Shown here: positions 44,712 through 53,397 of the stretch, one piece after another
Numbering within the stretch: position 1 is the stretch's first letter
Layout of the letters: every line of letters begins with the position of its first letter
Assembly (NCBI GenBank): GCA_937873155.1
Contig: CALMVZ010000025.1
Span: 124,001-188,000 of the forward strand
Origin: an uncultured Bacteroidota bacterium
Lineage (GTDB): Bacteria; Bacteroidota; Bacteroidia; B-17B0; Aurantibacillaceae
Direction: 5' to 3'
DNA: 64,000 bases
Notes under the pieces: model-generated
Told to the model about the DNA's origin: nothing
Database searches by the model: none
What the model saw: the letters and a program-made list of their open reading frames with translations, nothing else
Position numbers and translations under genes: made by a program

Positions 44712-45673
44712 TGACCGCGAATAAAATTAATTACATCAACATCGGACTCATGATCGTGTCCTGTATCGTCGCGTTCTTTATTCCTTTCGAATTATTTTTG
44801 TTTTCCTATGGTGTGTTAGGTCCCTTGCATTATCTGACGGAGATAGGATGGCTTCATAAGAAAAATTATTTCACTAAAGGCAAATACGATTTTGTTTTCC
44901 TGACGATCGCTTGCGTTATACTTTTCTATTATACGTTCTATCCTTCAAAAGATCATTTGATAGTTGCAGATCTTATCGCCTTCTCTTTTTTCATTTCTAT
45001 AGTTTTTGTTTTTATAAAAGACATGCTATACAGGATCGTCTTAACTGTTTTAACTGTTCTCGTAGTAGGTGTATTGAATAACTTCAGTGATTACTTTATC
45101 TGGGTAGGTATCTTTCTCCCAACGATCATCCATGTATTTATTTTCACATGGTTGTTCATGTTATACGGTGTGATGAAAGAAAGATCATTCTCCGGATTTT
45201 TATCTATTATAGTTCTGATCATTTGCGCCGCCTCTTTTTTCATTATCCAGCCAAGCGGATTGAATTATAATGTAACGCCGATCGTACGTGATAATTATAA
45301 GATGTTCAATCTTCTTAATTTTAACCTGATCCATCTCTTTCATATGGATTCATTAACCCAGATCACGGATATATTCGAACGTAATTCCGGTTTTGTGATC
45401 ATGCGTTTAGTGGCCTTTGCTTACACGTATCATTACCTGAATTGGTTCTCTAAAACCTCAGTTATCAAATGGCACCAGGTTCCTAAAAAAGTTTTAATTA
45501 CTACAATTGTTTTGTGGATCGGTTCAGTGGCGGTTTATATGTACGATTACAATATCGGTGTAAGAGCACTTTTCTTTTTAAGTTTCCTGCATGTATTCCT
45601 TGAGTTCCCTTTGAACTTTACAACAGTGACAGGAATAGGAAAAGAACTAATGTCGTTTGGAAAAGCGAAATGA
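44708..45673 (+). CDS. Polytopic membrane protein with conserved-looking histidines, unknown function
   Basis: The 321-residue protein has about nine hydrophobic helices (roughly 10-38, 64-80, 86-108, 110-130, 132-158, 166-185, 228-248, 262-282 and 290-310). Histidines sit at or in the membrane: GPLHYLTEIGWLHKK, PTIIHVFIFTW, AYTYHYLNWF, IKWHQ and SFLHVFLEFP. That spread resembles integral-membrane metal enzymes such as the Brp/Blh carotene-cleaving family, but no exact family signature is seen. The gene is translationally coupled to the double-thioredoxin gene and ends 1 bp before the convergent TenI-like gene. Confidence 0.72.
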   Translation: MMTANKINYINIGLMIVSCIVAFFIPFELFLFSYGVLGPLHYLTEIGWLHKKNYFTKGKYDFVFLTIACVILFYYTFYPSKDHLIVADLIAFSFFISIVFVFIKDMLYRIVLTVLTVLVVGVLNNFSDYFIWVGIFLPTIIHVFIFTWLFMLYGVMKERSFSGFLSIIVLIICAASFFIIQPSGLNYNVTPIVRDNYKMFNLLNFNLIHLFHMDSLTQITDIFERNSGFVIMRLVAFAYTYHYLNWFSKTSVIKWHQVPKKVLITTIVLWIGSVAVYMYDYNIGVRALFFLSFLHVFLEFPLNFTTVTGIGKELMSFGKAK

Positions 45674-45674
45674 T

Positions 45675-46307
45675 CTAATCAATAACAACGCCTCTTTTTT
45701 TAGCGTCCTCAACTATCTCAATAAAACGTTTGAAAGGATCGTCTGATTTCCAGATCTGGCTGTTAAGCCCAACGCCCCTGAAACCATATTTAAAAGATTT
45801 TTCAATGGTTACTTCATTGATCCCTCCGCGCGCGATGAATTGTTTCTTCGAGGATTTTATCATCGTATTAATGCCTTGCTCATAAAAACCGCTATAGAAT
45901 TCGTTCGTGATGTTGTTGTAAATGGTCCCTATCAGGTAATAATCAAAAGGAAGTTCTTCTTCATTATAAACTTCCGATAATTTGTGATACGAACGCGTCA
46001 GAAGAACTTTTTTTCCGCTCGCTTTTAATTTTCTCAGGAACCACCATTTTTTGAATTTGCGGGCCAGGTGAACTTCTGTCCAATGAATTCCTTTCAGATC
46101 ATATTTAAAAATAAGATCATGGTGAGAGTGAATGATAATGCGTTTATGAAAAGCAGTTGGAATGGCATCAATATAAGCAGCCATATGTTTGGTGGCGAAA
46201 GTTGGTTTACGTAAATGCAATGTAGTTAATCCTGCCTCAAAAAGCTTCGTGATCAATTCCGGTTCATGTTCGTCTTTTTTCGATGAGGTTATTAAAACTA
46301 ATTCCAT
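45675..46307 (-). CDS. Thiamine phosphate synthase/TenI-like protein
   Basis: The 210-residue TIM-barrel protein resembles ThiE/TenI: LHLRKPTF near the start, IIIHSHHDLIFKYDLKGIHWTE, then LIGTIYNN and a phosphate-binding ARGGINE followed by GFRGVGLNS. ThiE joins the pyrimidine and thiazole halves of thiamine, while TenI-like proteins aromatise the thiazole. It lies 3 bp downstream of the GGGPS gene, away from other thi genes, so the reaction is not certain. Confidence 0.82.
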   Translation of the reverse strand: MELVLITSSKKDEHEPELITKLFEAGLTTLHLRKPTFATKHMAAYIDAIPTAFHKRIIIHSHHDLIFKYDLKGIHWTEVHLARKFKKWWFLRKLKASGKKVLLTRSYHKLSEVYNEEELPFDYYLIGTIYNNITNEFYSGFYEQGINTMIKSSKKQFIARGGINEVTIEKSFKYGFRGVGLNSQIWKSDDPFKRFIEIVEDAKKRGVVID

Positions 46308-46310
46308 TTA

Positions 46311-47018
46311 TTAAAATGCTTTTTCTATTTCCGACAATAAATATAGGTTTTTTTCCAGAGCATTACCAACTACCACAAAATTTGCACCTGCTTTTATAGC
46401 TGATCGTGCTTTTGCGGCAGAATCAATCCCGCCGCCAACAAATAATGGTATTTTAATACTACGTTTTACTGAACTGATGATATTACTTTTTACCTGGGTT
46501 TTTGCACCGCTGCCTGCCTCAAGATAAATGGCTTTCAATCCTAATAATTCTCCCGCAATGGCTGTGTCTGAAATTAATTTAGTTTTAGAAGAGGAAAGTG
46601 CTTTTGTCCCGGTTACTTTTTGAGTTGTTGAGGTTCTGTCACCATCCACTAAAATATAACCAACAGGTAAAGTCTTTAATTTATTTTTTCTGATCGCATC
46701 AACTGCTTTTACATGTTTGCCAATCAGGAATTCAGGGTTTCTTCCTGAAATTAAACTCAGTAATAAAAGCCCATCTGCATTCTTACAAATTTGTTTTTCG
46801 TTTCCGGGAAATATAAGAACAGGTTTTTTACTTCTCTTTTTTATTTGTGCGACAACAGAACTGATGTTATTTTTTTTGAGTTCGCTTCCGCCCACAAGAA
46901 AAAAGGCAACTTTACTTTTTGCAGCCAGATCAATTAATTTCGTGTTGAATTTGTCGGGATCAACCAATACAACCAATTGCGCTTTTTTATTTGAGGTTAT
47001 AATTTTACCTAAGCTCAT
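46311..47018 (-). CDS. Geranylgeranylglyceryl/heptaprenylglyceryl phosphate synthase (PcrB-like)
   Basis: The 235-residue TIM barrel joins a polyprenyl diphosphate to glycerol 1-phosphate. Diagnostic motifs are VVLVDPDKFN, FFLVGGSELKK, LIFPGNEKQ and the phosphate-binding PLFVGGGIDSAAKA. The family is archaeal in origin but is known in Bacteroidota. Glycerol-1-phosphate dehydrogenase is not in the window. The ATG overlaps the PPTase 3' end by 14 bp, so the PPTase, GGGPS and TenI-like genes form one operon. Confidence 0.92.
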   Translation of the reverse strand: MSLGKIITSNKKAQLVVLVDPDKFNTKLIDLAAKSKVAFFLVGGSELKKNNISSVVAQIKKRSKKPVLIFPGNEKQICKNADGLLLLSLISGRNPEFLIGKHVKAVDAIRKNKLKTLPVGYILVDGDRTSTTQKVTGTKALSSSKTKLISDTAIAGELLGLKAIYLEAGSGAKTQVKSNIISSVKRSIKIPLFVGGGIDSAAKARSAIKAGANFVVVGNALEKNLYLLSEIEKAF

Positions 47019-47586
47019 TTAAAATGTAAACTAACATGTAATCTTCCAGTTTCTCGTAATGCAAATTAAATTTTTTCCTGAAACTCTCTAAATTTATTTC
47101 TCCAACTAAAGTGCCGGCTGTTTCTAATTGAAAAGGATGCACGAACAAATGTTTTGCAAATTCAACTTCTTTCAAACCGTAAACTTTATACAAGGTTTCT
47201 TTAGCTGCCCAATAAATGATCAGTTTTTCAACGTTATCTTTGGCTTCATCTGATTCTGTCTTCGATAAAAATTTGTCTTTGATCTTTGAAACCTTATCGC
47301 GTATCAATTCAACATCAACGCCGGTATCATCTTTTATATTACAAATGATCACGAGTTTATCATGGGAATGTGAGATGGAAATATGGCACCCTTCCGAATT
47401 AAGCAGTGGCTTTCCTTCCGAATTATACTGCAGATCAACCGTTTTGTTAAAGAGTTTTTCAAGCAGGAAAACAGTAGCATTCTTCTCTAATTCCCGTTTC
47501 CCTGTAAATCCCGTAAATGCCGAATAATCAGGTAGGTGCAGCAGCCCTAATCGTATATTTTCGTTTATTTCCCGTATTAAAAACAA
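47005..47586 (-). CDS. 4'-phosphopantetheinyl transferase superfamily protein
   Basis: The 193-residue enzyme attaches phosphopantetheine to carrier proteins. It has the Sfp-type motifs GVDVELIRDK (magnesium ligands D and E) and IIYWAAKETLYKVYG. The upstream SISHSHD corresponds to the SxSHS element. The start is read as TTG 47586 (MFLIREINENIRLG) because no in-frame ATG is close. It heads the operon with GGGPS and is divergent from ahcY. Confidence 0.9.
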   Translation of the reverse strand: MFLIREINENIRLGLLHLPDYSAFTGFTGKRELEKNATVFLLEKLFNKTVDLQYNSEGKPLLNSEGCHISISHSHDKLVIICNIKDDTGVDVELIRDKVSKIKDKFLSKTESDEAKDNVEKLIIYWAAKETLYKVYGLKEVEFAKHLFVHPFQLETAGTLVGEINLESFRKKFNLHYEKLEDYMLVYILNELR

Positions 47587-47598
47587 GAGTGTTATTTA

Positions 47599-47630
47599 TT
47601 TGAGTGTTACAAACTTATGGCTTATCTTTG
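47599..47630 (+). promoter_or_regulatory. Promoter of ahcY
   Basis: TTTG (47599-47602), a 20-bp gap, then TATCTTTG (47623-47630), a full TAnnTTTG match. The leader is about 30 nt and contains AAAAAAGAGAAAA just before the ATG. Confidence 0.65.
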
Positions 47631-47664
47631 TAATCCCTAAAAATTAAATTAAAAAAGAGAAAAT

Positions 47665-48984
47665 ATGCCAACTATGACCGCTACCAAGTACATTCCACAC
47701 AAAGTTAAAGATATGTCTTTAGCAGAGTGGGGACGCAAAGAAATTAAATTAGCTGAAGAAGAAATGCCGGGTTTAATGGCATTACGTAAAGAATACGGCG
47801 CATCTAAGCCATTAAAAGGTGCGAGAATTGCAGGATGTTTACACATGACCATCCAAACAGCAGTTCTAATTGAAACTTTAAAAGAATTAGGAGCCGAAGT
47901 TACCTGGAGCTCTTGTAATATCTTCTCTACACAAGATCACGCTGCTGCTGCAATTGCCGCTGCGGGTATACAGGTTTATGCATGGAAAGGTATGAATGCT
48001 GAAGAGTTTGACTGGTGTATCGAGCAAACATTATGGTTCGGGGAAGACCGTAAACCATTGAACATGATCTTAGATGACGGTGGTGACTTAACTAACATGG
48101 TATTTGATAAATATCCTGAATTAGCAGCAGGCATCAAAGGTTTATCAGAAGAAACTACAACAGGTGTTCATCGTTTGTATGAGCGCATGAAGAACGGAAC
48201 TTTATTGTTACCGGCTATCAACGTTAACGATTCAGTTACCAAATCTAAATTCGATAATAAATATGGTTGCCGTGAATCATTAGTAGATGCGATCCGTCGT
48301 GCTACTGATATTATGATGGCAGGTAAAATTGCTGTGGTTGCAGGTTATGGTGATGTTGGAAAAGGTTCTGCACAATCATTATCATCGCAAGGTGTTCGTG
48401 TTATAGTAACTGAGATCGATCCTATTTGTGCTTTACAAGCTGCAATGGATGGTTACCAGGTTATGAAAATGGATAATGCTGCGAAGATCGCTGACATCTT
48501 AGTAACCACAACCGGAAATAAAGATATTATCGTTGGCCGTCACTTCGAATCAATGAAGCATGGTGCTATCGTTTGTAACATCGGTCACTTCGATACTGAA
48601 ATTGATATGGCTTGGTTAAATAAAAATTATGGTAATACGAAGGATACTATCAAACCACAGGTTGATCAGTATACTATCAAAGGAAAGAACATTATCGTGT
48701 TAGCTGAAGGCCGTTTAGTGAACTTAGGTTGTGCTACAGGCCACCCGAGTTTTGTTATGAGTAATTCATTCACTAACCAAACTCTGGCGCAATTAGAATT
48801 ATGGACCAACACTGCAGCTTACGAGAAGAAAGTTTATGTGTTACCAAAAATTTTAGATGAGAAAGTTGCGCGTTTACACTTAGGTAAAATTGGTGTTGAA
48901 TTAGATGTATTGAACCAGGAACAAGCTGATTATATCGGAGTAAAAGTTGAAGGTCCTTTCAAATCGGATCAATACCGTTACTAA
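47665..48984 (+). CDS. ahcY: Adenosylhomocysteinase
   Basis: The 439-residue enzyme splits S-adenosylhomocysteine into homocysteine and adenosine with bound NAD, clearing the by-product of methylation. Motifs include [17 protein letters not shown], the NAD-binding [16 protein letters not shown], and [11 protein letters not shown]. The C-terminal end is SDQYRY, the family terminus that closes the NAD site. It is the expected length. It stands alone with its own promoter and terminator. Confidence 0.97.
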   Translation: MPTMTATKYIPHKVKDMSLAEWGRKEIKLAEEEMPGLMALRKEYGASKPLKGARIAGCLHMTIQTAVLIETLKELGAEVTWSSCNIFSTQDHAAAAIAAAGIQVYAWKGMNAEEFDWCIEQTLWFGEDRKPLNMILDDGGDLTNMVFDKYPELAAGIKGLSEETTTGVHRLYERMKNGTLLLPAINVNDSVTKSKFDNKYGCRESLVDAIRRATDIMMAGKIAVVAGYGDVGKGSAQSLSSQGVRVIVTEIDPICALQAAMDGYQVMKMDNAAKIADILVTTTGNKDIIVGRHFESMKHGAIVCNIGHFDTEIDMAWLNKNYGNTKDTIKPQVDQYTIKGKNIIVLAEGRLVNLGCATGHPSFVMSNSFTNQTLAQLELWTNTAAYEKKVYVLPKILDEKVARLHLGKIGVELDVLNQEQADYIGVKVEGPFKSDQYRY

Positions 48985-49001
48985 TAAGTTCTTAATATTT
49001 A

Positions 49002-49035
49002 AAAGTCCGGACAGTAATGTTCGGACTTTTTTATT
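49002..49035 (+). terminator. Intrinsic terminator after ahcY
   Basis: Arms AAAGTCCG / CGGACTTT (extended by AC/GT across one mismatch) are followed by a T-run. Confidence 0.88.
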
Positions 49036-49073
49036 GTAAATAATTATTTAATATTGTAGAAAATAAAACCCCA

Positions 49074-49577
49074 ATGAAAAAAGTAATACTATCTGCACTT
49101 GTTGTTTTGGGATTGACCCTTACATCTTGCGGCCCGACACAAAAAGATGCTTTAAAGTACAACGATGAGGTTGTTGCGATCCAAAAAGCATTAACTCCTG
49201 TTCACGAAGCATTTATCGATCAGTTGGATGGTCATAATATAGATTCATTAAAATGGGCACACAGTAATTTTTCAGCAAATGCAAAATCATCATTAGAAGC
49301 CGCAGAAAAAATGGGTCCATTCGCGGATAAACGTGAATATCTTGATGCAGCGATCGCTTATTTTAAAGTGGTGAAAGGTTTAGCCGATAACGAAGGAAAA
49401 AGTATGGTGGAGATCATGAGCAAAGATTCAACACAAATGACAGAAGCAGATGTTGATAAGATCAACCAGCTTGCCGAAAAATTCGACACGGAATACGAAA
49501 AAACTTTAGGAGATGTTCAGAGAGCACAGGAAGCTTTTGCTAAAGAGTGGAAATTTGACCTGATAGATAAACAATAA
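49074..49577 (+). CDS. Lipoprotein of unknown function
   Basis: The 167-residue product has a lipoprotein signal (MKKVILSALVVLGLTLTSCG, cysteine 19). The mature part is almost all alpha-helical, with segments like DALKYNDEVVAIQKAL and AAIAYFKVVKGLAD. This resembles the LIC11966-type helical surface lipoproteins, though I cannot confirm the family. It has its own terminator within the repeat bracket at 49592-49697. Confidence 0.75.
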   Translation: MKKVILSALVVLGLTLTSCGPTQKDALKYNDEVVAIQKALTPVHEAFIDQLDGHNIDSLKWAHSNFSANAKSSLEAAEKMGPFADKREYLDAAIAYFKVVKGLADNEGKSMVEIMSKDSTQMTEADVDKINQLAEKFDTEYEKTLGDVQRAQEAFAKEWKFDLIDKQ

Positions 49578-49591
49578 TTTTTAAACGTACC

Positions 49592-49697
49592 CTTCGACAA
49601 GCTCAGGGGCCGGCATTTTAAAAGCATTGTAGAAATACAGCGCTTTTTTATTTTTATGTGATGTTTTCAGAAAAAACGGTAGCTGAGCTTGTCGAAG
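49592..49697. repeat. Perfect CTTCGACAAGCTCAG inverted repeat enclosing a terminator
   Basis: Arms at 49592-49606 and 49683-49697 are perfect 15-bp inverted copies. The right arm ends on the base next to the purE stop codon (49698-49700). An intrinsic terminator lies between them. Confidence 0.85.
49620..49649 (+). terminator. Intrinsic terminator after the 49074-49577 lipoprotein gene
   Basis: Outer stem AAAAGC / GCTTTT with an inner GTA / TAC pairing is followed by TTATTTTTAT. Confidence 0.75.
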
Positions 49698-50189
49698 CTA
49701 CTTCTTAATATCATCAGAAGATTTATTCACTTTCTCTTTCAGTTCATCTTTAAATACCGCAAGTTTATTTAAAACCTCTCTGTTGTGCGAACCGATAATT
49801 TGTACTGCTAAAATCCCTGCGTTTTGCGCAGCGTTAACTGCAACCGTTGCAACAGGAACGCCATTTGGCATTTGAACTATTGATAATAAAGAATCCCAGC
49901 CATCAATACTATTACTGCTTTTTACAGGAACACCAATCACAGGAAGAGGAGTCAACGAAGCAACCATTCCCGGTAAATGTGCGGCACCACCTGCACCGGC
50001 AATAATAACTTTTAATCCGCGGTCAACAGCAGATTTTGCGTAATCGAACATTTTATCCGGAGTGCGGTGCGCAGATACAATATCGATCTCGTAAGGGATA
50101 TTGAATTTTTGTAAAATTTCGGCAGCAGCATTCATGATCGAAAGATCACTTTGACTGCCCATTATAATTCCGACTTGTGGTGTGCTCAT
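49698..50189 (-). CDS. purE: N5-carboxyaminoimidazole ribonucleotide mutase
   Basis: The 163-residue enzyme moves the carboxyl of N5-CAIR to give CAIR in purine synthesis. Signatures are [10 protein letters not shown] (phosphate loop), SAHRTPDKM and [11 protein letters not shown]. It is the class I length and complete. It is not next to purK. The ATG is only 4 nt from a TACCTTTG box, suggesting a leaderless or near-leaderless mRNA. The stop abuts a dispersed repeat. Confidence 0.96.
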   Translation of the reverse strand: MSTPQVGIIMGSQSDLSIMNAAAEILQKFNIPYEIDIVSAHRTPDKMFDYAKSAVDRGLKVIIAGAGGAAHLPGMVASLTPLPVIGVPVKSSNSIDGWDSLLSIVQMPNGVPVATVAVNAAQNAGILAVQIIGSHNREVLNKLAVFKDELKEKVNKSSDDIKK

Positions 50190-50193
50190 GTTA

Positions 50194-50201
50194 CAAAGGT
50201 A
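50194..50201 (-). promoter_or_regulatory. -7 promoter element of purE
   Basis: TACCTTTG on the minus strand is a full TAnnTTTG match ending 4 nt before the ATG, so the start of transcription should fall at or near the A of the ATG. Confidence 0.45.
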
Positions 50202-50258
50202 CTAAATAATTTCCCGCTCAAATGAATCCCTTCAGGAAAGGGATGACTATGTCAAAAA

Positions 50259-50699
50259 CTACTTTTTCTCCAGCTTCTTATGAATTTCCGGGGTTGCCAT
50301 TAAAGATGCGGAACCATACCATTCGGTTAGCTCAACAACGAACACGCCGGCTTTTATTGCAGGATCGGTCAGCGTTAATTCTTCCGCTTCTTTTATAGTA
50401 GCCACATTAAAAATATAGATCCCGCGATATTGCCTGTCATTTTTCATGAATGGCCCTGCAACAGCCAATTTTCCTTCATCTGCTAAACGGCCAATGTTTT
50501 TCATGTGTCCTGCAAACAGACTGTCTTTTTTTGCTTTGTCAGTTATATTAGCAGGACCTGTTTTCAAAATACAGAACACATATTTTTTCATACCTCTTTC
50601 ATCAGCACCTAATTTTTTTGCTAAGATGGAATCGTAGGTAGCTTTTTGTGCGAAAGTTGAAAAGCTTATGAACACAAGTAGTAAAAACAGTTTTTTCAT
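50259..50699 (-). CDS. Exported YCII-like protein
   Basis: The 146-residue protein has a signal peptide (MKKLFLLLVFISFSTFA) and a YCII ferredoxin-like domain (about 38-130). Motifs are YVFCILKTGP, HMKNIGRLADEGKLAVAGPF and the central GIYIFNVATIKEAEEL. Most YCII proteins are cytoplasmic, so export is less usual. The start codon overlaps the stop of the glycosyltransferase by 4 bp. Confidence 0.82.
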   Translation of the reverse strand: MKKLFLLLVFISFSTFAQKATYDSILAKKLGADERGMKKYVFCILKTGPANITDKAKKDSLFAGHMKNIGRLADEGKLAVAGPFMKNDRQYRGIYIFNVATIKEAEELTLTDPAIKAGVFVVELTEWYGSASLMATPEIHKKLEKK

Positions 50700-51679
50700 A
50701 GTTTAAATGTAGATATTTTATTTTGTGGTAAATATTCTGTTCCAAATTTCTTTTTCCAGTACTCCGCTAAATATTCCTGTTCTGTTTGTCCCGGAGTAGG
50801 GATCAATATGAGTTCTTTCTTTCCTAATAAATGCATATCCATTAAAGTGCTGTAACCGCTTCTGCAAATTATTTTTTTAGAAGAGAGGATCAATTTTTTC
50901 AATTCTTCTTTCGTAGGAAGATCAAACGCTTCAACAGTATCCAACTTTAAACCCGAAACCCGAAACCCGAAACCGCGGACAAGTGCAATTCTCTTGGAAG
51001 ATTTAGTCGTTAACTTTAATAATTCTTTTTCTAATTCGGTCCGGGTTGGTTCAGGACCGGATAATAAGATCAAATAATCGTATTTATCTTTTTCTGCAGC
51101 AGTAATAACATCTGCTAATCTGCTTAGCGGACCAATGTATTTTACGTTTTTATCAATGTGTGTTCCGTGAGATAATTCACCGGCCAAACTTTCAGCCTCA
51201 TTCTCAAAATCAGGCACCCACACTTCATTAAAATTCGAAATGTAGTTTTGGTTGATCTTATTTCCCAATCCACCAAATACAGGAGCTTTCAAAAAAAGTT
51301 GATGTGTAATGAATACGGAATGAATTTTATCTGAATGCAAACCGAAACGATTATCACTTACAATAACATCAACTTTATTTTCAGTAATGATCTTTTCTGA
51401 TAATTTGTTCTCCTCTGCGATGATCCGTGAGATCCGTGGACTACTTAATCCAAGCTTGATCCATAGCGGAAGAACCTTTGAATATTTAATATTGTAAGCC
51501 GGCAGATCGATCTTTTTAAGCTCCGGAAACTCCTCGTCAAAGATCAATTTTGTAAGAGGCGTAACCCCTAAAATAACGGTATTGTTTTTTAGCAATTGTT
51601 TAATGATTGGCACACTGCGCGTTGCGTGTCCTAGGCCCCAGTCAAGTGCTCCGTAAAATATGGTTTTCCCATTAAACAA
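50696..51679 (-). CDS. Glycosyltransferase, MurG/family 28-like
   Basis: The 327-residue protein has a GT-B layout. The N-terminal half has YGALDWGLGHATR, like the GxGH loop that binds acceptor and phosphate. The C-terminal half has a donor-binding segment (ICRSGYSTLMDMHLLGKKELILIPTPGQTEQEYLA) typical of UDP-sugar enzymes. The start is read as TTG 51679, because no in-frame ATG precedes the conserved GLGH loop. An AAACCCG heptamer run at 50949-50975 encodes the insertion GFGFRVSG. The acceptor is unknown. Confidence 0.8.
   Translation of the reverse strand: MFNGKTIFYGALDWGLGHATRSVPIIKQLLKNNTVILGVTPLTKLIFDEEFPELKKIDLPAYNIKYSKVLPLWIKLGLSSPRISRIIAEENKLSEKIITENKVDVIVSDNRFGLHSDKIHSVFITHQLFLKAPVFGGLGNKINQNYISNFNEVWVPDFENEAESLAGELSHGTHIDKNVKYIGPLSRLADVITAAEKDKYDYLILLSGPEPTRTELEKELLKLTTKSSKRIALVRGFGFRVSGLKLDTVEAFDLPTKEELKKLILSSKKIICRSGYSTLMDMHLLGKKELILIPTPGQTEQEYLAEYWKKKFGTEYLPQNKISTFKL
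50949..50975. repeat. AAACCCG heptanucleotide tandem repeat (3 full units plus a partial)
   Basis: Three perfect AAACCCG units and a partial fourth lie inside the glycosyltransferase gene (coding strand CGGGTTT). The unit length is not a multiple of three. A similar TTTCGGGTTTGG is seen at about 40106-40117. Confidence 0.8.
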
Positions 51680-51776
51680 TAGAGTAAAAATACAACAAAA
51701 CCCCTATATAGAATCTTTGAATTTTAAATATTAAATCCTTGAATTATTCACTACATTTACGCTCCTTTTATTTATT

Positions 51777-53300
51777 ATGGAAAAAGTATTAAAAACACTC
51801 GGATTAAAAGAAACTAACGATGGCTGTTCAACCGGGCAAAACTGGTTCTCGAATGGTGAAGTTATTGAATCTTATAGTCCTGTTGATGGAAAGCTAATTG
51901 GTAAGGTTAAAACTGCAACTAAAGCTGATTATGATAAATTAATTAAAACTGCGTCAGAAGCATTTATATATTGGCGAAATATCCCTGCGCCAAAGCGCGG
52001 AGAATATGTTCGTCAGTTCGGCGATAAATTACGTGCTAAAAAACAAGAACTCGGACAACTCGTTTCTTACGAAATGGGAAAATCCCTGCAAGAAGGTTTA
52101 GGAGAAGTACAGGAGATGATCGATATCTGTGATTTCGCAGTTGGTCTTTCGCGGCAATTGTATGGTTTAACTATGCACAGCGAACGTCCTTCACACCGTA
52201 TGTATGAACAATGGCATCCGATGGGAATTGTTGGTATCATCAGCGCATTTAATTTCCCTGTTGCTGTTTGGAGTTGGAATACAGCTTTAGCGTGGATCTG
52301 CGGAAATGTGTGTTTGTGGAAACCATCTGAAAAAACACCTTTGTGTTCTGTTGCTTGTCAAAACATCTGGAACGAAGTAGCAAAAGAAAATAATTTACCT
52401 GAAGGTATTTGCTGTTTAATAAACGGTGATGCAAAAGTTGGTGAATACATGACAGCCGATACACGTGTTCCGTTAGTAAGTGCAACAGGTTCTACCCGAA
52501 TGGGAAAACAAATTGGTGTTAAGGTTGCAGAACGTTTCGGACGCTCTTTATTAGAGTTAGGTGGAAACAATTCAATTATAGTTACACCTGATGCTGACCA
52601 GGAAATTGCAATTACCGCAGCAGTATTCGGTGCGGTTGGTACGGCAGGACAACGTTGCACAACCACACGCCGTTTAATTATTCACGAAAGCATTTACGAT
52701 AAATTCAAAGAGCGTTTGGTTAAAGCGTACGGACAATTAAAAATCGGGAATCCATTGGATGAAGCCAATCATGTCGGGCCGTTGATCGATAAAGATGCGG
52801 TGAAAAGTTACATGAGCGCTTTAGAACGCGTAATTGCTGAAGGCGGAAAGATCATTGTTCCCGGTGGTGTTTTGGAAGGTAAAGGTTATGAAAGCGGTTG
52901 TTATGTAAAACCCGCTATCGCTGAAGCAAAAAATGAATTTGAAATTGTGCAGCACGAGACATTTGCACCGGTATTATACATCATGAAATATAAAACATTG
53001 GATGAAGCGATCGCTATGCAAAACGGAGTTCCCCAAGGCTTATCTTCTTCCATCATGACAGTAAATATGCGTGAGGCAGAACAATTCTTATCGGCCAATG
53101 GAAGTGATTGCGGGATCGCAAACGTCAATATCGGAACTTCAGGAGCGGAAATTGGCGGAGCATTTGGTGGCGAAAAAGAAACTGGCGGCGGGCGTGAAAG
53201 CGGATCTGACAGTTGGAAAGCATACATGCGCCGTCAGACAAATACTATTAATTACAGTAACAAATTACCTTTGGCACAAGGCATAAAATTCACAATTTAA
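51777..53300 (+). CDS. Aldehyde dehydrogenase of the ALDH7 (alpha-aminoadipic semialdehyde) type
   Basis: The 507-residue protein has the NAD-dependent ALDH fold. It has the catalytic cysteine in [13 protein letters not shown] and the general-base glutamate in [12 protein letters not shown]. Motifs [25 protein letters not shown] and [19 protein letters not shown] match the ALDH7 subgroup, which oxidises alpha-aminoadipic semialdehyde in lysine breakdown. No other lysine-degradation gene is present in the window, so the substrate is inferred from the family. It has the expected length. Confidence 0.93.
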   Translation: MEKVLKTLGLKETNDGCSTGQNWFSNGEVIESYSPVDGKLIGKVKTATKADYDKLIKTASEAFIYWRNIPAPKRGEYVRQFGDKLRAKKQELGQLVSYEMGKSLQEGLGEVQEMIDICDFAVGLSRQLYGLTMHSERPSHRMYEQWHPMGIVGIISAFNFPVAVWSWNTALAWICGNVCLWKPSEKTPLCSVACQNIWNEVAKENNLPEGICCLINGDAKVGEYMTADTRVPLVSATGSTRMGKQIGVKVAERFGRSLLELGGNNSIIVTPDADQEIAITAAVFGAVGTAGQRCTTTRRLIIHESIYDKFKERLVKAYGQLKIGNPLDEANHVGPLIDKDAVKSYMSALERVIAEGGKIIVPGGVLEGKGYESGCYVKPAIAEAKNEFEIVQHETFAPVLYIMKYKTLDEAIAMQNGVPQGLSSSIMTVNMREAEQFLSANGSDCGIANVNIGTSGAEIGGAFGGEKETGGGRESGSDSWKAYMRRQTNTINYSNKLPLAQGIKFTI

Positions 53301-53302
53301 TC

Positions 53303-53330
53303 AATGAAGCAGAGCAAAACACGCTTCATT
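53303..53330 (+). terminator. Hairpin after the aldehyde dehydrogenase gene
   Basis: Arms AATGAAGC / GCTTCATT are perfect, 3 bp after the stop. There is no long T-run, so termination would be weak. The same 8-bp arms recur at 55801-55818. Confidence 0.45.
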
Positions 53331-53397
53331 ATAAACATAATAATAACCATTCTCAACGCGGCTCTGCGGTCTCTGCGAGAAATAAAAACAAGACAAA

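Noticed and set aside
50949-50975. AAACCCG repeat as a CRISPR array
   Set aside because: The units are adjacent heptamers with no spacers, and they lie within a coding gene.
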